Assembly: GCF_004799345.1 (NCBI RefSeq)
Contig: NZ_SSMC01000001.1
Location: forward strand, 744,001-808,000
Length of the DNA stretch: 64,000 bases
Direction of reading: 5' to 3'
Source: Robertkochia marina
GTDB lineage: Bacteria > Bacteroidota > Bacteroidia > Flavobacteriales > Flavobacteriaceae
Numbering within the stretch: position 1 is the first letter of the stretch; each line of letters opens with the position of its first letter. Below the pieces are notes generated by a model. That model did no database searches, was not told the DNA's origin, and was given only the letters and a program-made list of their open reading frames with translations. A program made the translations under genes and the position numbers. This document shows, piece by piece, positions 38,382 to 47,649 of this stretch.

Positions 38382-38389
38382 TAACTTTG
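38382..38389 (+). promoter_or_regulatory. Probable -7 element of pgk promoter
   Basis: TAACTTTG matches TAnnTTTG, 20 nt before the pgk ATG. The -33 element is weak. Confidence 0.5.
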
Positions 38390-38409
38390 CGCCTTATATA
38401 AGCTCATTT

Positions 38410-39600
38410 ATGAAGACAATAGACGATTTTAATTTTAAAGATAAAAAGGCCCTGATCAGGGTAGATTTTAACGTACCGCTGAACGACAAGTTTGCAGTAA
38501 CCGATGCCACAAGGATCGAAGCAGCCAAACCAACCATTATCAAAGTGCTTGAAGATGGTGGTAGCGCTGTGCTGATGAGTCATCTTGGGCGCCCCAAAGG
38601 GCAGGTGAATGATTCTATGTCGCTGAAGCATATCGTTAATAAAGCCTCTGAGATCATTGGGGTGAAGGTAAAATTTGCAGAAGACTGTGTGGGACTTTCG
38701 GCAGTAGAGGCCGTTTCTGCCTTGCAACCCGGAGAAGTGTTGCTGTTGGAAAATCTCAGGTTTCATGCAGAAGAGGAGAAGGGCGATGAAGCTTTTGCAG
38801 AAGAATTATCAAAGTTGGGTGACATCTATGTGAATGATGCCTTCGGTACGGCCCACCGAGCCCATGCCTCGACCACTATTGTAGCACAGTTTTTCCCGGA
38901 TCATAAATGTTTTGGGTACCTGCTGGCCAAGGAGATCGAATCGATTAAAAAGGTGATGGAGAGCGGTGAGAAACCTGTTACCGCCATTTTAGGTGGGGCC
39001 AAGGTATCCTCTAAGATCACCATCATAGAGAACATCCTTGACAAGGTTGATCACCTGATCATTGGTGGTGGAATGACGTATACTTTCGTAAAGGCCCAGG
39101 GAGGAAAGATCGGGGACTCAATTTGTGAGGATGACAAACAAGACCTGGCGCTAAGCATCCTTGAAAAGGCCAAGGCAAGAGGCGTACATGTACATATTCC
39201 TGTTGATGTGGTGGCAGCCGATGCTTTTGATAACAATGCAGAAACCAAGTTCTGTCCGGTAGGGGAAATTCCTGACGGATGGCAGGGTCTCGATGCCGGG
39301 CCGCAAACCCTTGAGAATTTTAAAAAGGTGATCCTTCAATCAAAGACCATCCTTTGGAACGGACCGGTTGGTGTTTTTGAAATGGAAAATTTTGCCAAAG
39401 GAACCATTGCAGTGGGTAACTATATTGACGAAGCCACCTCCAACGGTGCATTTTCACTCGTAGGTGGCGGTGATTCTGTGGCTGCCGTGAAGCAATTCGG
39501 TTTTGAAGATAAAGTAAGCTATGTTTCTACCGGGGGTGGAGCCATGCTTGAAAGCCTGGAAGGTAAAACCTTACCCGGAATAGCAGCGATCTTAAAATAA
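38410..39600 (+). CDS. pgk: Phosphoglycerate kinase
   Basis: A glycolytic enzyme that moves phosphate from 1,3-bisphosphoglycerate to ADP. The 396 residues match the family length. Motifs are RVDFNVPL near 17-24, SHLGRPKG near 57-64, GGAKVSSKI near 197, NGPVGVFE near 317 and GGGDSVAA near 351-358. It is a single gene, divergent from holB, with a TAnnTTTG box upstream and a likely terminator downstream. Confidence 0.98.
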   Translation: MKTIDDFNFKDKKALIRVDFNVPLNDKFAVTDATRIEAAKPTIIKVLEDGGSAVLMSHLGRPKGQVNDSMSLKHIVNKASEIIGVKVKFAEDCVGLSAVEAVSALQPGEVLLLENLRFHAEEEKGDEAFAEELSKLGDIYVNDAFGTAHRAHASTTIVAQFFPDHKCFGYLLAKEIESIKKVMESGEKPVTAILGGAKVSSKITIIENILDKVDHLIIGGGMTYTFVKAQGGKIGDSICEDDKQDLALSILEKAKARGVHVHIPVDVVAADAFDNNAETKFCPVGEIPDGWQGLDAGPQTLENFKKVILQSKTILWNGPVGVFEMENFAKGTIAVGNYIDEATSNGAFSLVGGGDSVAAVKQFGFEDKVSYVSTGGGAMLESLEGKTLPGIAAILK

Positions 39601-39631
39601 GAAAGGCTATTCTGCGTTGATAATACAAACC

Positions 39632-39662
39632 AACCCTTGTACCCGGTACAGGGGTTTGTTAT
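39632..39662 (+). terminator. Likely terminator of pgk
   Basis: AACCCTTGTAC-CCG-GTACAGGGGTT is an 11-bp stem with one G-T pair, followed by a T-rich but interrupted tail. Confidence 0.6.
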
Positions 39663-39731
39663 TTAACATTAGATAACTTGTTGTTTTTAAAAAAACTACG
39701 ATTTTTGCAAGCCCTAATCAGTACCGTCATC

Positions 39732-41105
39732 ATGAGAAAAACCATTTACTTTATATTTCTGCTCTTAGGTTGTTTTACCACCGTGCTGGCTCAGGAAAAT
39801 GCCAATGAAACAACGCCAGAGAATCCTAAAACAACAGAGGCAGATAGTTTAGAGATCACCGACAATATCAAAATGATAAAAGGTGATACCATTACTGCAA
39901 ACGGTTTAACTAAAAAGGGAGGCCGTTATGTCTTACCCGATGATGCCTTTGCCAAAAACGTTGACAGTCTCTGGCTCGAACAGTTTTATGGTTCGGGCAT
40001 GTTCGATACCATCTACAAGGATATTGAGACTATGGAATTCGAAAAGGTAGCCGATGTTGAGCTGCCTACCGATACGCTTAAAGCGCGTCTGGAGCGTCTG
40101 AACAGCAAGACACCTTTTAATATTGAGTACAATCCTATCCTGGAGAGCGTTATCAACAATTTCCTGAAGCACCGTCAGAAGCAGTTGACCCGATTGATCG
40201 CCTTAAGCAAGTACTATTTCCCGCTTTTTGAACAGGAGTTTGATCGTCATGACATTCCTTTGGAGATGAAATACCTTTCCATTGTAGAATCTGCTCTGAA
40301 TCCCAGGGCGAAGTCAAGAGTAGGTGCTACCGGTCTGTGGCAATTCATGTATACCACCGGTATTTCTTACGATCTTGATGTGAGTAGTTATGTTGATGAA
40401 CGCAGTGACCCGGTACGATCAACCCAGGCGGCAGCGGAGTTTTTAGAAAAACTTCACGATATGTTCGGCGATTGGGACCTGGCCCTGGCGGCCTATAACT
40501 CCGGTCCGGGTAACGTGTCAAAAGCCATCAGACGTAGTGGCGGCAGTAAGAATTACTGGAACCTCAGACCTTTTTTACCGCGGGAAACTGCAGGATATGT
40601 ACCTGCCTTCCAGGCAACCCTGTATATCTTTGAATATGCCAAAGAGCACGGATTGCAGGACCTGAACCCGAAGTGGGCCTACTACCAGTCAGATACGGTA
40701 CAGGTAAAGCATTTGATCACCTTTGATCATGTGGCAGAGGTACTCGATATGGATGTGGAAGAGCTGGAATTTTTTAACCCATCCTATAAACTGAATATCA
40801 TACCACATATTAAGGGTAAGAACTATACCCTCAGACTCCCCATACACAAGCTGGGGCCTTTTGTAGCCAATGAGGCCTTGATCTATGAGCATGTAAAAGA
40901 GGAGCTGGCTCAAAGAGAAAAGCCGCTTCCGGAACTAGTGAAGCGAAATGCCAGCATACGATACCGTGTGAAGCGTGGCGATTATCTCGGGCGCATCGCC
41001 AAAAGGTACGGGGTTCGGGTAAGCCAGATCAAACAATGGAATGGATTAAAAGGCGATAATATCCGGGAAGGGCAGCGACTGATTATTTATCCGCGAAGGA
41101 TCTAA
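39732..41105 (+). CDS. Lytic transglycosylase with LysM domains (MltD-like)
   Basis: 457 residues from the ATG at 39732; upstream in-frame codons add a segment without signal-peptide character. A signal peptide (cut after VLAQ) is followed by a polar linker and an SLT domain at about 165-300. The SLT domain has the catalytic glutamate in ESALNPRAKSRVGATGLWQF near 185 and AAYNSGPGNV near 260. A LysM-like part lies at about 325-373, and a clear LysM domain (VKRGDYLGRIAKRYGV) at 410-456. Such enzymes cleave peptidoglycan with formation of 1,6-anhydroMurNAc in the periplasm. It lies between pgk and a lipoprotein gene. Confidence 0.93.
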   Translation: MRKTIYFIFLLLGCFTTVLAQENANETTPENPKTTEADSLEITDNIKMIKGDTITANGLTKKGGRYVLPDDAFAKNVDSLWLEQFYGSGMFDTIYKDIETMEFEKVADVELPTDTLKARLERLNSKTPFNIEYNPILESVINNFLKHRQKQLTRLIALSKYYFPLFEQEFDRHDIPLEMKYLSIVESALNPRAKSRVGATGLWQFMYTTGISYDLDVSSYVDERSDPVRSTQAAAEFLEKLHDMFGDWDLALAAYNSGPGNVSKAIRRSGGSKNYWNLRPFLPRETAGYVPAFQATLYIFEYAKEHGLQDLNPKWAYYQSDTVQVKHLITFDHVAEVLDMDVEELEFFNPSYKLNIIPHIKGKNYTLRLPIHKLGPFVANEALIYEHVKEELAQREKPLPELVKRNASIRYRVKRGDYLGRIAKRYGVRVSQIKQWNGLKGDNIREGQRLIIYPRRI

Positions 41106-41134
41106 GATTCGGTAAGAATCTAACAAATAGCAAC

Positions 41135-41179
41135 AAGGCTTCCTTTAGCCCCGTTTTTCGGGCATGGAAGCCTTTTTTA
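41135..41179 (+). terminator. Terminator of the lytic transglycosylase gene
   Basis: Long stem AAGGCTTCC/GGAAGCCTT with an inner GC-rich hairpin (CCCCG-TTTTT-CGGG region) and a run of T, 29 nt after the stop. Confidence 0.88.
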
Positions 41180-41266
41180 TTAAATTTGTTCCTGGTATTA
41201 TTCAGAATGGAACGATATTCGCAGGGAAAGCGGATGAGAACCAAACTTTAAATTTTAATGATCACA

Positions 41267-42265
41267 ATGAAAAAATTAGGAATACTGCTCTTTCTTGGAT
41301 TAGCCCTGGGTGCCTGCCAGGATTCTGAGAAGGTGCTGCCAAAATCTGTAGGTGCTATCAACGAAATTTCCCTGGTGATCGAGAACGATCTTTGGGAAGG
41401 CGCTGTGGGCGACAGCTTAAGAAGATATTTTGCGGCGCCGGTAGATGGTTTGCCATGGGACGAACCCTTATTCACCATTCGCCAGGTAAGTCCTGAGGTA
41501 TTTACCGACTTTGTTCGTACCCGCAGAAACGTGCTTATTGCCAAGGTAGATTCTACCGAATCTGCAGGGATAAAGAACGATATGTTCGCAAAACCACAAC
41601 AGGTAGCTATTCTGAAGTCGACCACTGAAGAAGGGTTGATGGAGCAGGTAGCTCAATATTCTCAGCAGATCATTTCAGAGTTTAAGCAAATGGAGCTCGA
41701 AGAATCTCAGAAACGATTCAACCGGTCTCTCAACAAAGAGAAAGACCTGGAAGAACTGGGAATTTCGCTCACCATGCCGTCCATTTATAAGATGGCGAAG
41801 AAAGAAGATAACTTTTACTGGATAGAAAGGCTTATTCATAAGGGTACCATGAACATCCTGGTTTATGAAATGCCTTTAGGGTCTATTCCAAATGATTCCA
41901 CCCGTGTAGAGGCCATCATAAAGATGCGCGACAGTATTGGTGAGAAATATGTGCCCGGAAGAGAAGAGGGTATGTATATGATCACAGAAAAAGCATATGC
42001 ACCCTATGTTTTCGACGCAGAACTGGCAGGTCGCAAAGCTATTGAGACCAAAGGGATGTGGGAGGTGAAGAATTTCTTTATGGCCGGACCCTTCCTGAAT
42101 TATATCGTAGAAGACAAGCCGAATGACAGGCTACTGGTATTGGAAGGCTTTACCTTTGCCCCCTCCACCAATAAAAGGGATTATATGTTTGAACTGGAGG
42201 CCATTATAAAGACTCTTGAATTTGCCGAAGAAGAAGGGAAGAGTGAGTTGGCCAGCAACGAATAG
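41267..42265 (+). CDS. DUF4837 family lipoprotein
   Basis: 332 residues from the ATG at 41267; another ATG lies three codons earlier at 41258. A lipoprotein signal (LALGAC, Cys near residue 18) suggests anchoring to a membrane on the periplasmic side. The rest matches the Bacteroidota family DUF4837: SVGAINEISLVIENDLW near 30 and a C-terminal YIVEDKPNDRLLVLEGFTFAPS. The function is unknown in the family as far as I know. It often sits near envelope genes, as here between a lytic transglycosylase and tatA. Confidence 0.87.
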   Translation: MKKLGILLFLGLALGACQDSEKVLPKSVGAINEISLVIENDLWEGAVGDSLRRYFAAPVDGLPWDEPLFTIRQVSPEVFTDFVRTRRNVLIAKVDSTESAGIKNDMFAKPQQVAILKSTTEEGLMEQVAQYSQQIISEFKQMELEESQKRFNRSLNKEKDLEELGISLTMPSIYKMAKKEDNFYWIERLIHKGTMNILVYEMPLGSIPNDSTRVEAIIKMRDSIGEKYVPGREEGMYMITEKAYAPYVFDAELAGRKAIETKGMWEVKNFFMAGPFLNYIVEDKPNDRLLVLEGFTFAPSTNKRDYMFELEAIIKTLEFAEEEGKSELASNE

Positions 42266-42282
42266 AATAGCTGTAACGCAAT

Positions 42283-42314
42283 AAAAAAGCCTTCCGACAT
42301 GGAAGGCTTTTTTT
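42283..42314. terminator. Bidirectional terminator between DUF4837 gene and tatA
   Basis: AAAAAAGCCTTCC-GACAT-GGAAGGCTTTTTT, a perfect stem with A on one side and T on the other. It sits between the convergent genes. Confidence 0.92.
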
Positions 42315-42331
42315 ATGAATTCAATGATGAT

Positions 42332-42514
42332 TTAATCATTCTTTTTTTCAGTTTCAGTACTGTCTTCTTTAGAAGCATCTTTAAATTCCTTAATACCGCT
42401 TCCAAGTCCACGCATAAGCTCGGGTATTTTCTTTCCACCGAACAACAGTAAAACCACAATTGCTATGATCAGAACCTGTTGCCAACCAATTGCAAGAAAA
42501 AATGTCAATGCCAT
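42332..42514 (-). CDS. tatA: Sec-independent translocase protein TatA/E
   Basis: A 60-residue component of the twin-arginine pathway, which exports folded proteins. One N-terminal transmembrane helix (about 5-25) is followed by the hinge [16 protein letters not shown], an amphipathic helix and an acidic/lysine-rich tail. This is the classic TatA layout. tatC is not in the window. A TACCTTTG box lies 23 nt upstream on the minus strand. Confidence 0.95.
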   Translation of the reverse strand: MALTFFLAIGWQQVLIIAIVVLLLFGGKKIPELMRGLGSGIKEFKDASKEDSTETEKKND

Positions 42515-42536
42515 GATATTAAAATTAAGTTCGCAA

Positions 42537-42544
42537 CAAAGGTA
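42537..42544 (-). promoter_or_regulatory. Probable -7 element of tatA promoter
   Basis: On the minus strand this reads TACCTTTG, matching TAnnTTTG, 22 nt before the start. No matching -33 element is seen. Confidence 0.45.
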
Positions 42545-42598
42545 AGAATTAATGTCTAAACTACTGATACTTCCTGATAAAAAGCAGATATCCCCGGG

Positions 42599-42628
42599 TT
42601 GATTTACGTTCGTGATGTATTATATTTG
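42599..42628 (+). promoter_or_regulatory. Promoter of the M23 peptidase gene
   Basis: TTG at 42599-42601, a 19-nt spacer and TATATTTG at 42621-42628 match the Bacteroidota promoter well. The gene's ATG (42635) begins 6 nt after the -7 box, so the mRNA may be almost leaderless. Confidence 0.75.
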
Positions 42629-42634
42629 TTCGAT

Positions 42635-43504
42635 ATGGCAGAAAAGGAACAAAAAAGGAAACAACTTAAAAGGAAGCTCCTGCACAAATACAGGTTGGTG
42701 ATCCTCAACGAGGACACCTTTGAAGAACGCCTTTCTTTTAAACTCAACCGGTTAAATGTATTTGTATTGGGAACCCTCTTTGCCACCTTCCTGATTGCCG
42801 GTACTATTTTGCTGATTGCCTTTACCCCGCTTAAGGAATATATACCGGGTTATTCTTCAACGGCCCTGCGTATCCAGGCAACCGACCTGGCCTTTAAGGT
42901 AGATTCACTGGAGTATAAGCTGGCGGTGAATGAAGCCTATTTTGGGGAGATACAAAAAGTATTAAAAGGAGAGATCAATACTGAAGAGCTGGACCGGGAT
43001 TCACTTTTTGAAGCCTTTCGCCTTGATACCACCCAGGTTGATCTTGAACCCAGTAAACAGGATTCACTCTTACGTGAAAAGGTGGCTATGGAAGATAAAT
43101 ACAACCTTTTTCAAAAGGCATCCTCTAAATTAGACTATGTACTCTTTCCTCCTCTGCAAGGAAAGATCTCTCAAGCCTATAATGTTGAAGAAAAGCATTT
43201 TGCTGTAGACCTGACCGCTCCTGCCCAAACCCCGGTAAAATCTGTTGCCGACGGAACCGTTATCTTTGCAGAATGGACTACCGAAACCGGGTATGTGATC
43301 ATTGTTGAACACCCCTATGGATTGCTGTCTGTATATAAACACAATGCCTCTTTAGGTAAACAGCAGGGTGACCTGGTTATCGCCGGAGAGGTCATCGCCA
43401 CCATAGGAAATACAGGAGAGTTTACTACCGGGCCTCACTTGCATTTTGAACTTTGGAGTGAAGGTCAACCGGTAGATCCGTCAGATTATATAGACTTTGA
43501 ATAG
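42635..43504 (+). CDS. M23 family metallopeptidase (LytM-like, membrane anchored)
   Basis: 289 residues from the ATG at 42635; a longer frame from 42599 would start inside the promoter. A basic N-terminus and one transmembrane segment (about 42-66) are followed by a short coiled region. The M23 domain covers about 165-285: HFAVD near 187, YKHN near 234 and HLHFE near 267, which carry the zinc ligands. These enzymes cut peptide cross-bridges of peptidoglycan or act as activators. The stop and the next gene's ATG are 1 nt apart, so an operon with the GH3 gene is likely. Confidence 0.92.
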   Translation: MAEKEQKRKQLKRKLLHKYRLVILNEDTFEERLSFKLNRLNVFVLGTLFATFLIAGTILLIAFTPLKEYIPGYSSTALRIQATDLAFKVDSLEYKLAVNEAYFGEIQKVLKGEINTEELDRDSLFEAFRLDTTQVDLEPSKQDSLLREKVAMEDKYNLFQKASSKLDYVLFPPLQGKISQAYNVEEKHFAVDLTAPAQTPVKSVADGTVIFAEWTTETGYVIIVEHPYGLLSVYKHNASLGKQQGDLVIAGEVIATIGNTGEFTTGPHLHFELWSEGQPVDPSDYIDFE

Positions 43505-43505
43505 T

Positions 43506-45002
43506 ATGTCGATAAAAGCAGTTGGAGCCAGGATATTTGCCCGGATCGTAAAACACCGTATTAAAAAATGGGCCTCCCGGCCTGAAGCCACCCAGGAAAA
43601 GGTTTTCAGAGAACTTATAGATCAGGCCTCAAAGACGACCTTTGGGAAGGATCACGATTTTGAAAATATACGGACCCATAAAGATTTTACAGCCCGTGTA
43701 CCCATTCGCGACTACGAAGGGTTGAGGCCCTGGGTAGACCAGGTGGTGGAAGGACGAGAAGATGTACTTTGGCCCGGCAAACCGATCTATTTTGCTAAAA
43801 CCTCAGGAACGACCTCCGGGGCCAAGTATATTCCTATTACCAAAGAATCGATGCCCTTTCATATAGAGGCCGCCCGGAATGCTATCCTTTGCTATATTGC
43901 CCAAACCGGGAATGCCAATTTTGTTGATGGCAAAATGATATTCCTGCAGGGGAGCCCCGTGCTGGAAGAAAAGAATGGAATTAAACTTGGAAGGCTTTCG
44001 GGTATCGTGGCCCATTACGTGCCACCGTACTTGCAAAAGAACAGGATGCCCGGTTGGGACACTAATTGCATTGAAGACTGGGAAACAAAGGTAGAAGCCA
44101 TCGTAGATGAGACCCTGCCGGAAGATATGACGGTGATCAGCGGAATCCCGTCGTGGGTACAGATGTATTTTGAACGTCTTCAGCAAAGAACCGGGAAAAA
44201 GGTGGGCGAGATCTTCCCAAACTTTAATCTCTTTATTTACGGAGGGGTTAATTTTGAACCTTATCGTCAGCGATTTGAAGGCCTGATCGGGAGAAAGGTA
44301 GACAGTATTGAGCTGTTTCCTGCCAGTGAAGGATTTTTTGCTTACCAGGATTCTCAAAAAGATCCGGGTATGCTGCTCCTGCTTAACAGTGGGATCTTTT
44401 ACGAATTTATCAGAGCTGATGAATTCTTTGATGAGAACCCGCAGCGTCTTACCGTAGGGCAGGTAGAGAAAAATGTGAATTATGTGATGATCATTTCCAC
44501 CAATGCCGGTCTCTGGGGGTATAATCTGGGTGATACGGTACAATTTGTTTCCACCGATCCTTACCGAGTGATCGTTTCCGGAAGAATAAAACATTTTATC
44601 TCTGCATTTGGAGAGCATGTTATTGCCAAGGAGGTAGAACAGGCTATGAAGGTGGTATCTGCAGAGCTGGAAGTTAAGGTGAGAGAGTTTTCAGTAGCCC
44701 CACAACTAAACGTTGAAGATGGGGTATTGCCCTACCATGAATGGCTGATTGAGTTTGAAGATATTCCGCAAAACCTGGACCTAATGGCTAAACGCCTGGA
44801 TGAAGAGATGCAAAAGCAGAACTCGTATTACTTTGACCTGATAGCAGGTAAGGTGCTTCAACCATTAAAGGTAACCCCTGTACGCCATGATGGTTTTAAC
44901 GGATTTATGAAAAAGATGGGAAAACTGGGCGGACAGAATAAGGTGCAGCGGTTGGCAAATGATCGCAAAGTGGCCGATGGACTCTCCGAATTTTTAGCCT
45001 GA
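43506..45002 (+). CDS. GH3 family acyl-adenylating enzyme
   Basis: 498 residues from the ATG at 43506; a TTG at 43497 overlapping the previous stop is less likely. The family is named after plant auxin-conjugating GH3 proteins, which join acyl acids to amino acids through an adenylate. The ATP loop TSGTTSGAKYIP is near 99-110. YGGVNFEPYRQRFEG near 245 and FPASEGFFAYQD near 275 are further GH3 marks, and the C-terminal lid domain starts at about 365. The substrate in bacteria is unknown to me. It follows the M23 gene directly and precedes cysQ by 22 nt. Confidence 0.9.
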   Translation: MSIKAVGARIFARIVKHRIKKWASRPEATQEKVFRELIDQASKTTFGKDHDFENIRTHKDFTARVPIRDYEGLRPWVDQVVEGREDVLWPGKPIYFAKTSGTTSGAKYIPITKESMPFHIEAARNAILCYIAQTGNANFVDGKMIFLQGSPVLEEKNGIKLGRLSGIVAHYVPPYLQKNRMPGWDTNCIEDWETKVEAIVDETLPEDMTVISGIPSWVQMYFERLQQRTGKKVGEIFPNFNLFIYGGVNFEPYRQRFEGLIGRKVDSIELFPASEGFFAYQDSQKDPGMLLLLNSGIFYEFIRADEFFDENPQRLTVGQVEKNVNYVMIISTNAGLWGYNLGDTVQFVSTDPYRVIVSGRIKHFISAFGEHVIAKEVEQAMKVVSAELEVKVREFSVAPQLNVEDGVLPYHEWLIEFEDIPQNLDLMAKRLDEEMQKQNSYYFDLIAGKVLQPLKVTPVRHDGFNGFMKKMGKLGGQNKVQRLANDRKVADGLSEFLA

Positions 45003-45024
45003 GACAGGATCAAATATTCAAAAC

Positions 45025-45858
45025 ATGAAATGGCTTGACGGTGCTTTTTCTAACCATGTAAAAACGGCCTTAAAGGCGGCGGTTGAGGCCGGTAAGGTTA
45101 TTATGGAGGTTTATGGAGGGCAGCTTGAAACCGAACTGAAAGCCGATGATTCTCCGGTAACCCTGGCCGACAGAAGGGCACATGACATCATTTCAAAAAC
45201 CCTTCAAACCACCGGGATTCCCGTGATCAGTGAGGAAATGAATCTCCCCGACCATGAGATTCGAAAAAAATGGCAGCGGTATTGGCTGGTAGATCCACTT
45301 GATGGTACCAAGGAATTCATTGATAAGGGGGTTGATTTTACCGTAAATATTGCCCTTATGGAAGAACACCAGCCCGTACTTGGTATTTTGTTACTTCCGT
45401 GTTCAAAAGAAATATATCTCGGTGATAAACTTCAGCAAAAGGGTTGGAAGACTACCCTTGATCGTTTGGAATGGGCTGATCTGCATGAAACATCCTGGCA
45501 ATCTTTGCCGAAGCTTACCCCTGTAGAAGATTGTACCATTGTAGCCAGCAGATCTCATCTCAAAGGAGAGACACTTGAATTCATTGAGCAGATCAAGGAG
45601 CATTCGGAAGGGCAGGAGGTCAGGTTATTGTACCGGGGCAGTGCAGTTAAATTTTGCATGATCGCAGAAGGGAAAGCCCAGGTATATCCGCGATTTGCTC
45701 CTTGTATGGAATGGGATACAGCGGCCGGACAAGCCCTTTGTGAAGCCCTTGGAGCAATAATGGTTCGTATGGAAGACCGAAGACCCCTTGACTATTCAAA
45801 ACCTTTACTTTTAAATCCTCCTTTTTTGTTGACCGCCCCCGGAAAACAACATTTTTAG
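45025..45858 (+). CDS. cysQ: 3'(2'),5'-bisphosphate nucleotidase
   Basis: Inositol monophosphatase-fold phosphatase that removes the 3' phosphate from PAP (adenosine 3',5'-bisphosphate), a product of sulfate transfer. 277 residues. The metal-binding motifs are the SEE-type segment ISEEM near 71, DPLDGTKEFI near 90-99 and the C-terminal EWDTAAGQAL near 230. It follows the GH3 gene in the same direction with a short gap. No sulfate-assimilation genes are in the window. Confidence 0.92.
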   Translation: MKWLDGAFSNHVKTALKAAVEAGKVIMEVYGGQLETELKADDSPVTLADRRAHDIISKTLQTTGIPVISEEMNLPDHEIRKKWQRYWLVDPLDGTKEFIDKGVDFTVNIALMEEHQPVLGILLLPCSKEIYLGDKLQQKGWKTTLDRLEWADLHETSWQSLPKLTPVEDCTIVASRSHLKGETLEFIEQIKEHSEGQEVRLLYRGSAVKFCMIAEGKAQVYPRFAPCMEWDTAAGQALCEALGAIMVRMEDRRPLDYSKPLLLNPPFLLTAPGKQHF

Positions 45859-45908
45859 TGACTTCCTAAGGGAAGTACACCCTTGCATATCAATACCTTA
45901 ACATTTTG

Positions 45909-45942
45909 TTTGATAAGGGTTTAAAAAGAACTCGTATTTTTG
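45909..45942 (+). promoter_or_regulatory. Promoter of the phosphorylase-like gene
   Basis: TTTG at 45909-45912, a 22-nt spacer and TATTTTTG at 45935-45942 fit the Bacteroidota consensus. The gene starts 16 nt later. Confidence 0.75.
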
Positions 45943-45958
45943 GGATGAAATATCTGAA

Positions 45959-47626
45959 ATGAGTACCATTACAAAACGTACCCGGGCCCAGGAATCTACA
46001 GCGGCCATTGAGCGCATGTATATCACTATGCGCCATCTTTTTAACAGAGGATTTTATAAACCCATGGGAGTGTCAGGAGAGACCCTGATCGAAGCACTGT
46101 TGCAGCTGCGTCCGGAGATCTACGGGTCTGTGGCTGAAGAAAAAACAGAGCTCGACGGCCTGGTCTATGTCCTGGATCGTTTGCCATACGGCATAGAGCA
46201 ATGCAGCTATATTAACCTTACCAGTGATGAGGGGTATAAGAACTCGGGCTTTAAAGTGATCATTCCACCAAAGCGAAGACGTAATTGCTATCGAATTGAT
46301 GATGAGCAGATGAATATTGAGATCACCCGTGGACGATCGGATATCTATGATATTCTGACCCACCTGACCTTCATGTTCATTGAATCTCACAAGATTGCCA
46401 CCCGGATTTATGATGAAGAAGACAAGACCATTCTCAGGGATTGGGAAAAACTGGAGGAGGCCATTCAGAAAAAAAGACTTTCACTTAATGAAAGAGAGGT
46501 AGCCCTGAGTCATATGACAAATATTTTAGGGCGCACCTTTGAAGAATTAAAGCATGCGCATAAGGTGTTCAGAACCAAGGAAGAACCCGATCGATTCTTA
46601 AAGATCATTTACTGGTTAGGAAAGATCGGACTTTCAGAGATCAGGGAAGGTAATAAGCGAACCATAACTTTCAGTCCTATTCTTCGCGAAAGGCTGGGGC
46701 ACCATATCCACGGTGAACGCTGGGCCAATGAAATAAAAAAGGTCATCCGGAAAAAAGGAATGCAGAACAGGCCCCTGCATATTATCAGTGCCAATATGCA
46801 TTCGGTTATGAATACACTTTTTGCCCGAAAGGCGTTGGGTAATAGTGTAAAAGATAAGTCAGATCTTGATCTCTATACAGAACTGAGTCAACCTGAAAAT
46901 GAGGGGTTACGATCAAAGGTGGTTGCTTATGCAGAAAAGAATGGGATGACTTCCATTCCCGACACCTCGGGTGCAAATATTAACGCTCAGTTATTTGACC
47001 TGAAAGTTTCCGGCCATTTTTCTGCCAATGAGGAAGAAATCCCGGTACTATTCGTTATGGATTACGCATTCGGAGAGCAGGCCTATGAAACCATTGATGA
47101 ATTCCTGAAACCATACCGTGAAGATGATGGTATAAAGGAGTACCTGAACCTTGCTTCCGTATCTATTATGGGTAAGGCAGGCATCCTGGAAGGAGGTAAG
47201 GGCGACCTGATGATCCCTACTGCCCATATCTTTGAAGGAACAGCCGATAATTATCCTTTTGACAATGAACTCTGCGCAGCAGATTTTAAGGGCCATGGTC
47301 TGAAAGTATTTGAAGGAACCATGATCACTGTACTGGGCACTTCGCTTCAAAACAGAGATATATTGAAATTCTTTCATGACAGTACCTGGAATGTTATCGG
47401 ACTTGAAATGGAAGGCGCTCACTATCAGAAAGCCATTCAGTCGGCTTCGAGGATCAGAAAAAGTATATCTGATAAGGTAAAAGTAAGATATGCCTATTAC
47501 GCCTCTGATAATCCTTTGGAAACCGGGAGTACGTTGGCTTCAGGGGGTCTTGGTATCACCGGGGTAAAACCTACCTATCTGATCACTGAAAAGATCCTGG
47601 ATCAGATCCTTCAAAAAGATTCCTGA
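45959..47626 (+). CDS. Nucleoside phosphorylase-like protein of unknown function (possibly DUF6909)
   Basis: 555 residues and no signal peptide, so probably cytoplasmic. The N-terminal half (about 1-265) is a helical domain I cannot assign. The C-terminal half resembles the nucleoside phosphorylase/AMP nucleosidase fold: LHIISANMHSV near 273, LGTSLQNRDILKFF near 460, then GLEMEGAHYQKAI near 480. The last resembles the purine-binding V/L-E-M-E-G motif of MTA/SAH nucleosidases. ASDNPLETGSTLASGG near 515 is another conserved-looking stretch. It could act on a nucleotide or nucleoside. The AMP nucleosidase name is possible but not supported by its N-terminal half. It has its own promoter and precedes the rhamnose genes by 23 nt. 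Confidence 0.85.
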   Translation: MSTITKRTRAQESTAAIERMYITMRHLFNRGFYKPMGVSGETLIEALLQLRPEIYGSVAEEKTELDGLVYVLDRLPYGIEQCSYINLTSDEGYKNSGFKVIIPPKRRRNCYRIDDEQMNIEITRGRSDIYDILTHLTFMFIESHKIATRIYDEEDKTILRDWEKLEEAIQKKRLSLNEREVALSHMTNILGRTFEELKHAHKVFRTKEEPDRFLKIIYWLGKIGLSEIREGNKRTITFSPILRERLGHHIHGERWANEIKKVIRKKGMQNRPLHIISANMHSVMNTLFARKALGNSVKDKSDLDLYTELSQPENEGLRSKVVAYAEKNGMTSIPDTSGANINAQLFDLKVSGHFSANEEEIPVLFVMDYAFGEQAYETIDEFLKPYREDDGIKEYLNLASVSIMGKAGILEGGKGDLMIPTAHIFEGTADNYPFDNELCAADFKGHGLKVFEGTMITVLGTSLQNRDILKFFHDSTWNVIGLEMEGAHYQKAIQSASRIRKSISDKVKVRYAYYASDNPLETGSTLASGGLGITGVKPTYLITEKILDQILQKDS

Positions 47627-47649
47627 ACTGAAGCGAAACCTAACTGAGA

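Noticed and set aside
43803-44618. 271-codon open frame on the minus strand inside the GH3 gene
   Set aside because: It lies fully inside a conserved enzyme gene, with no signal, domain or promoter of its own.
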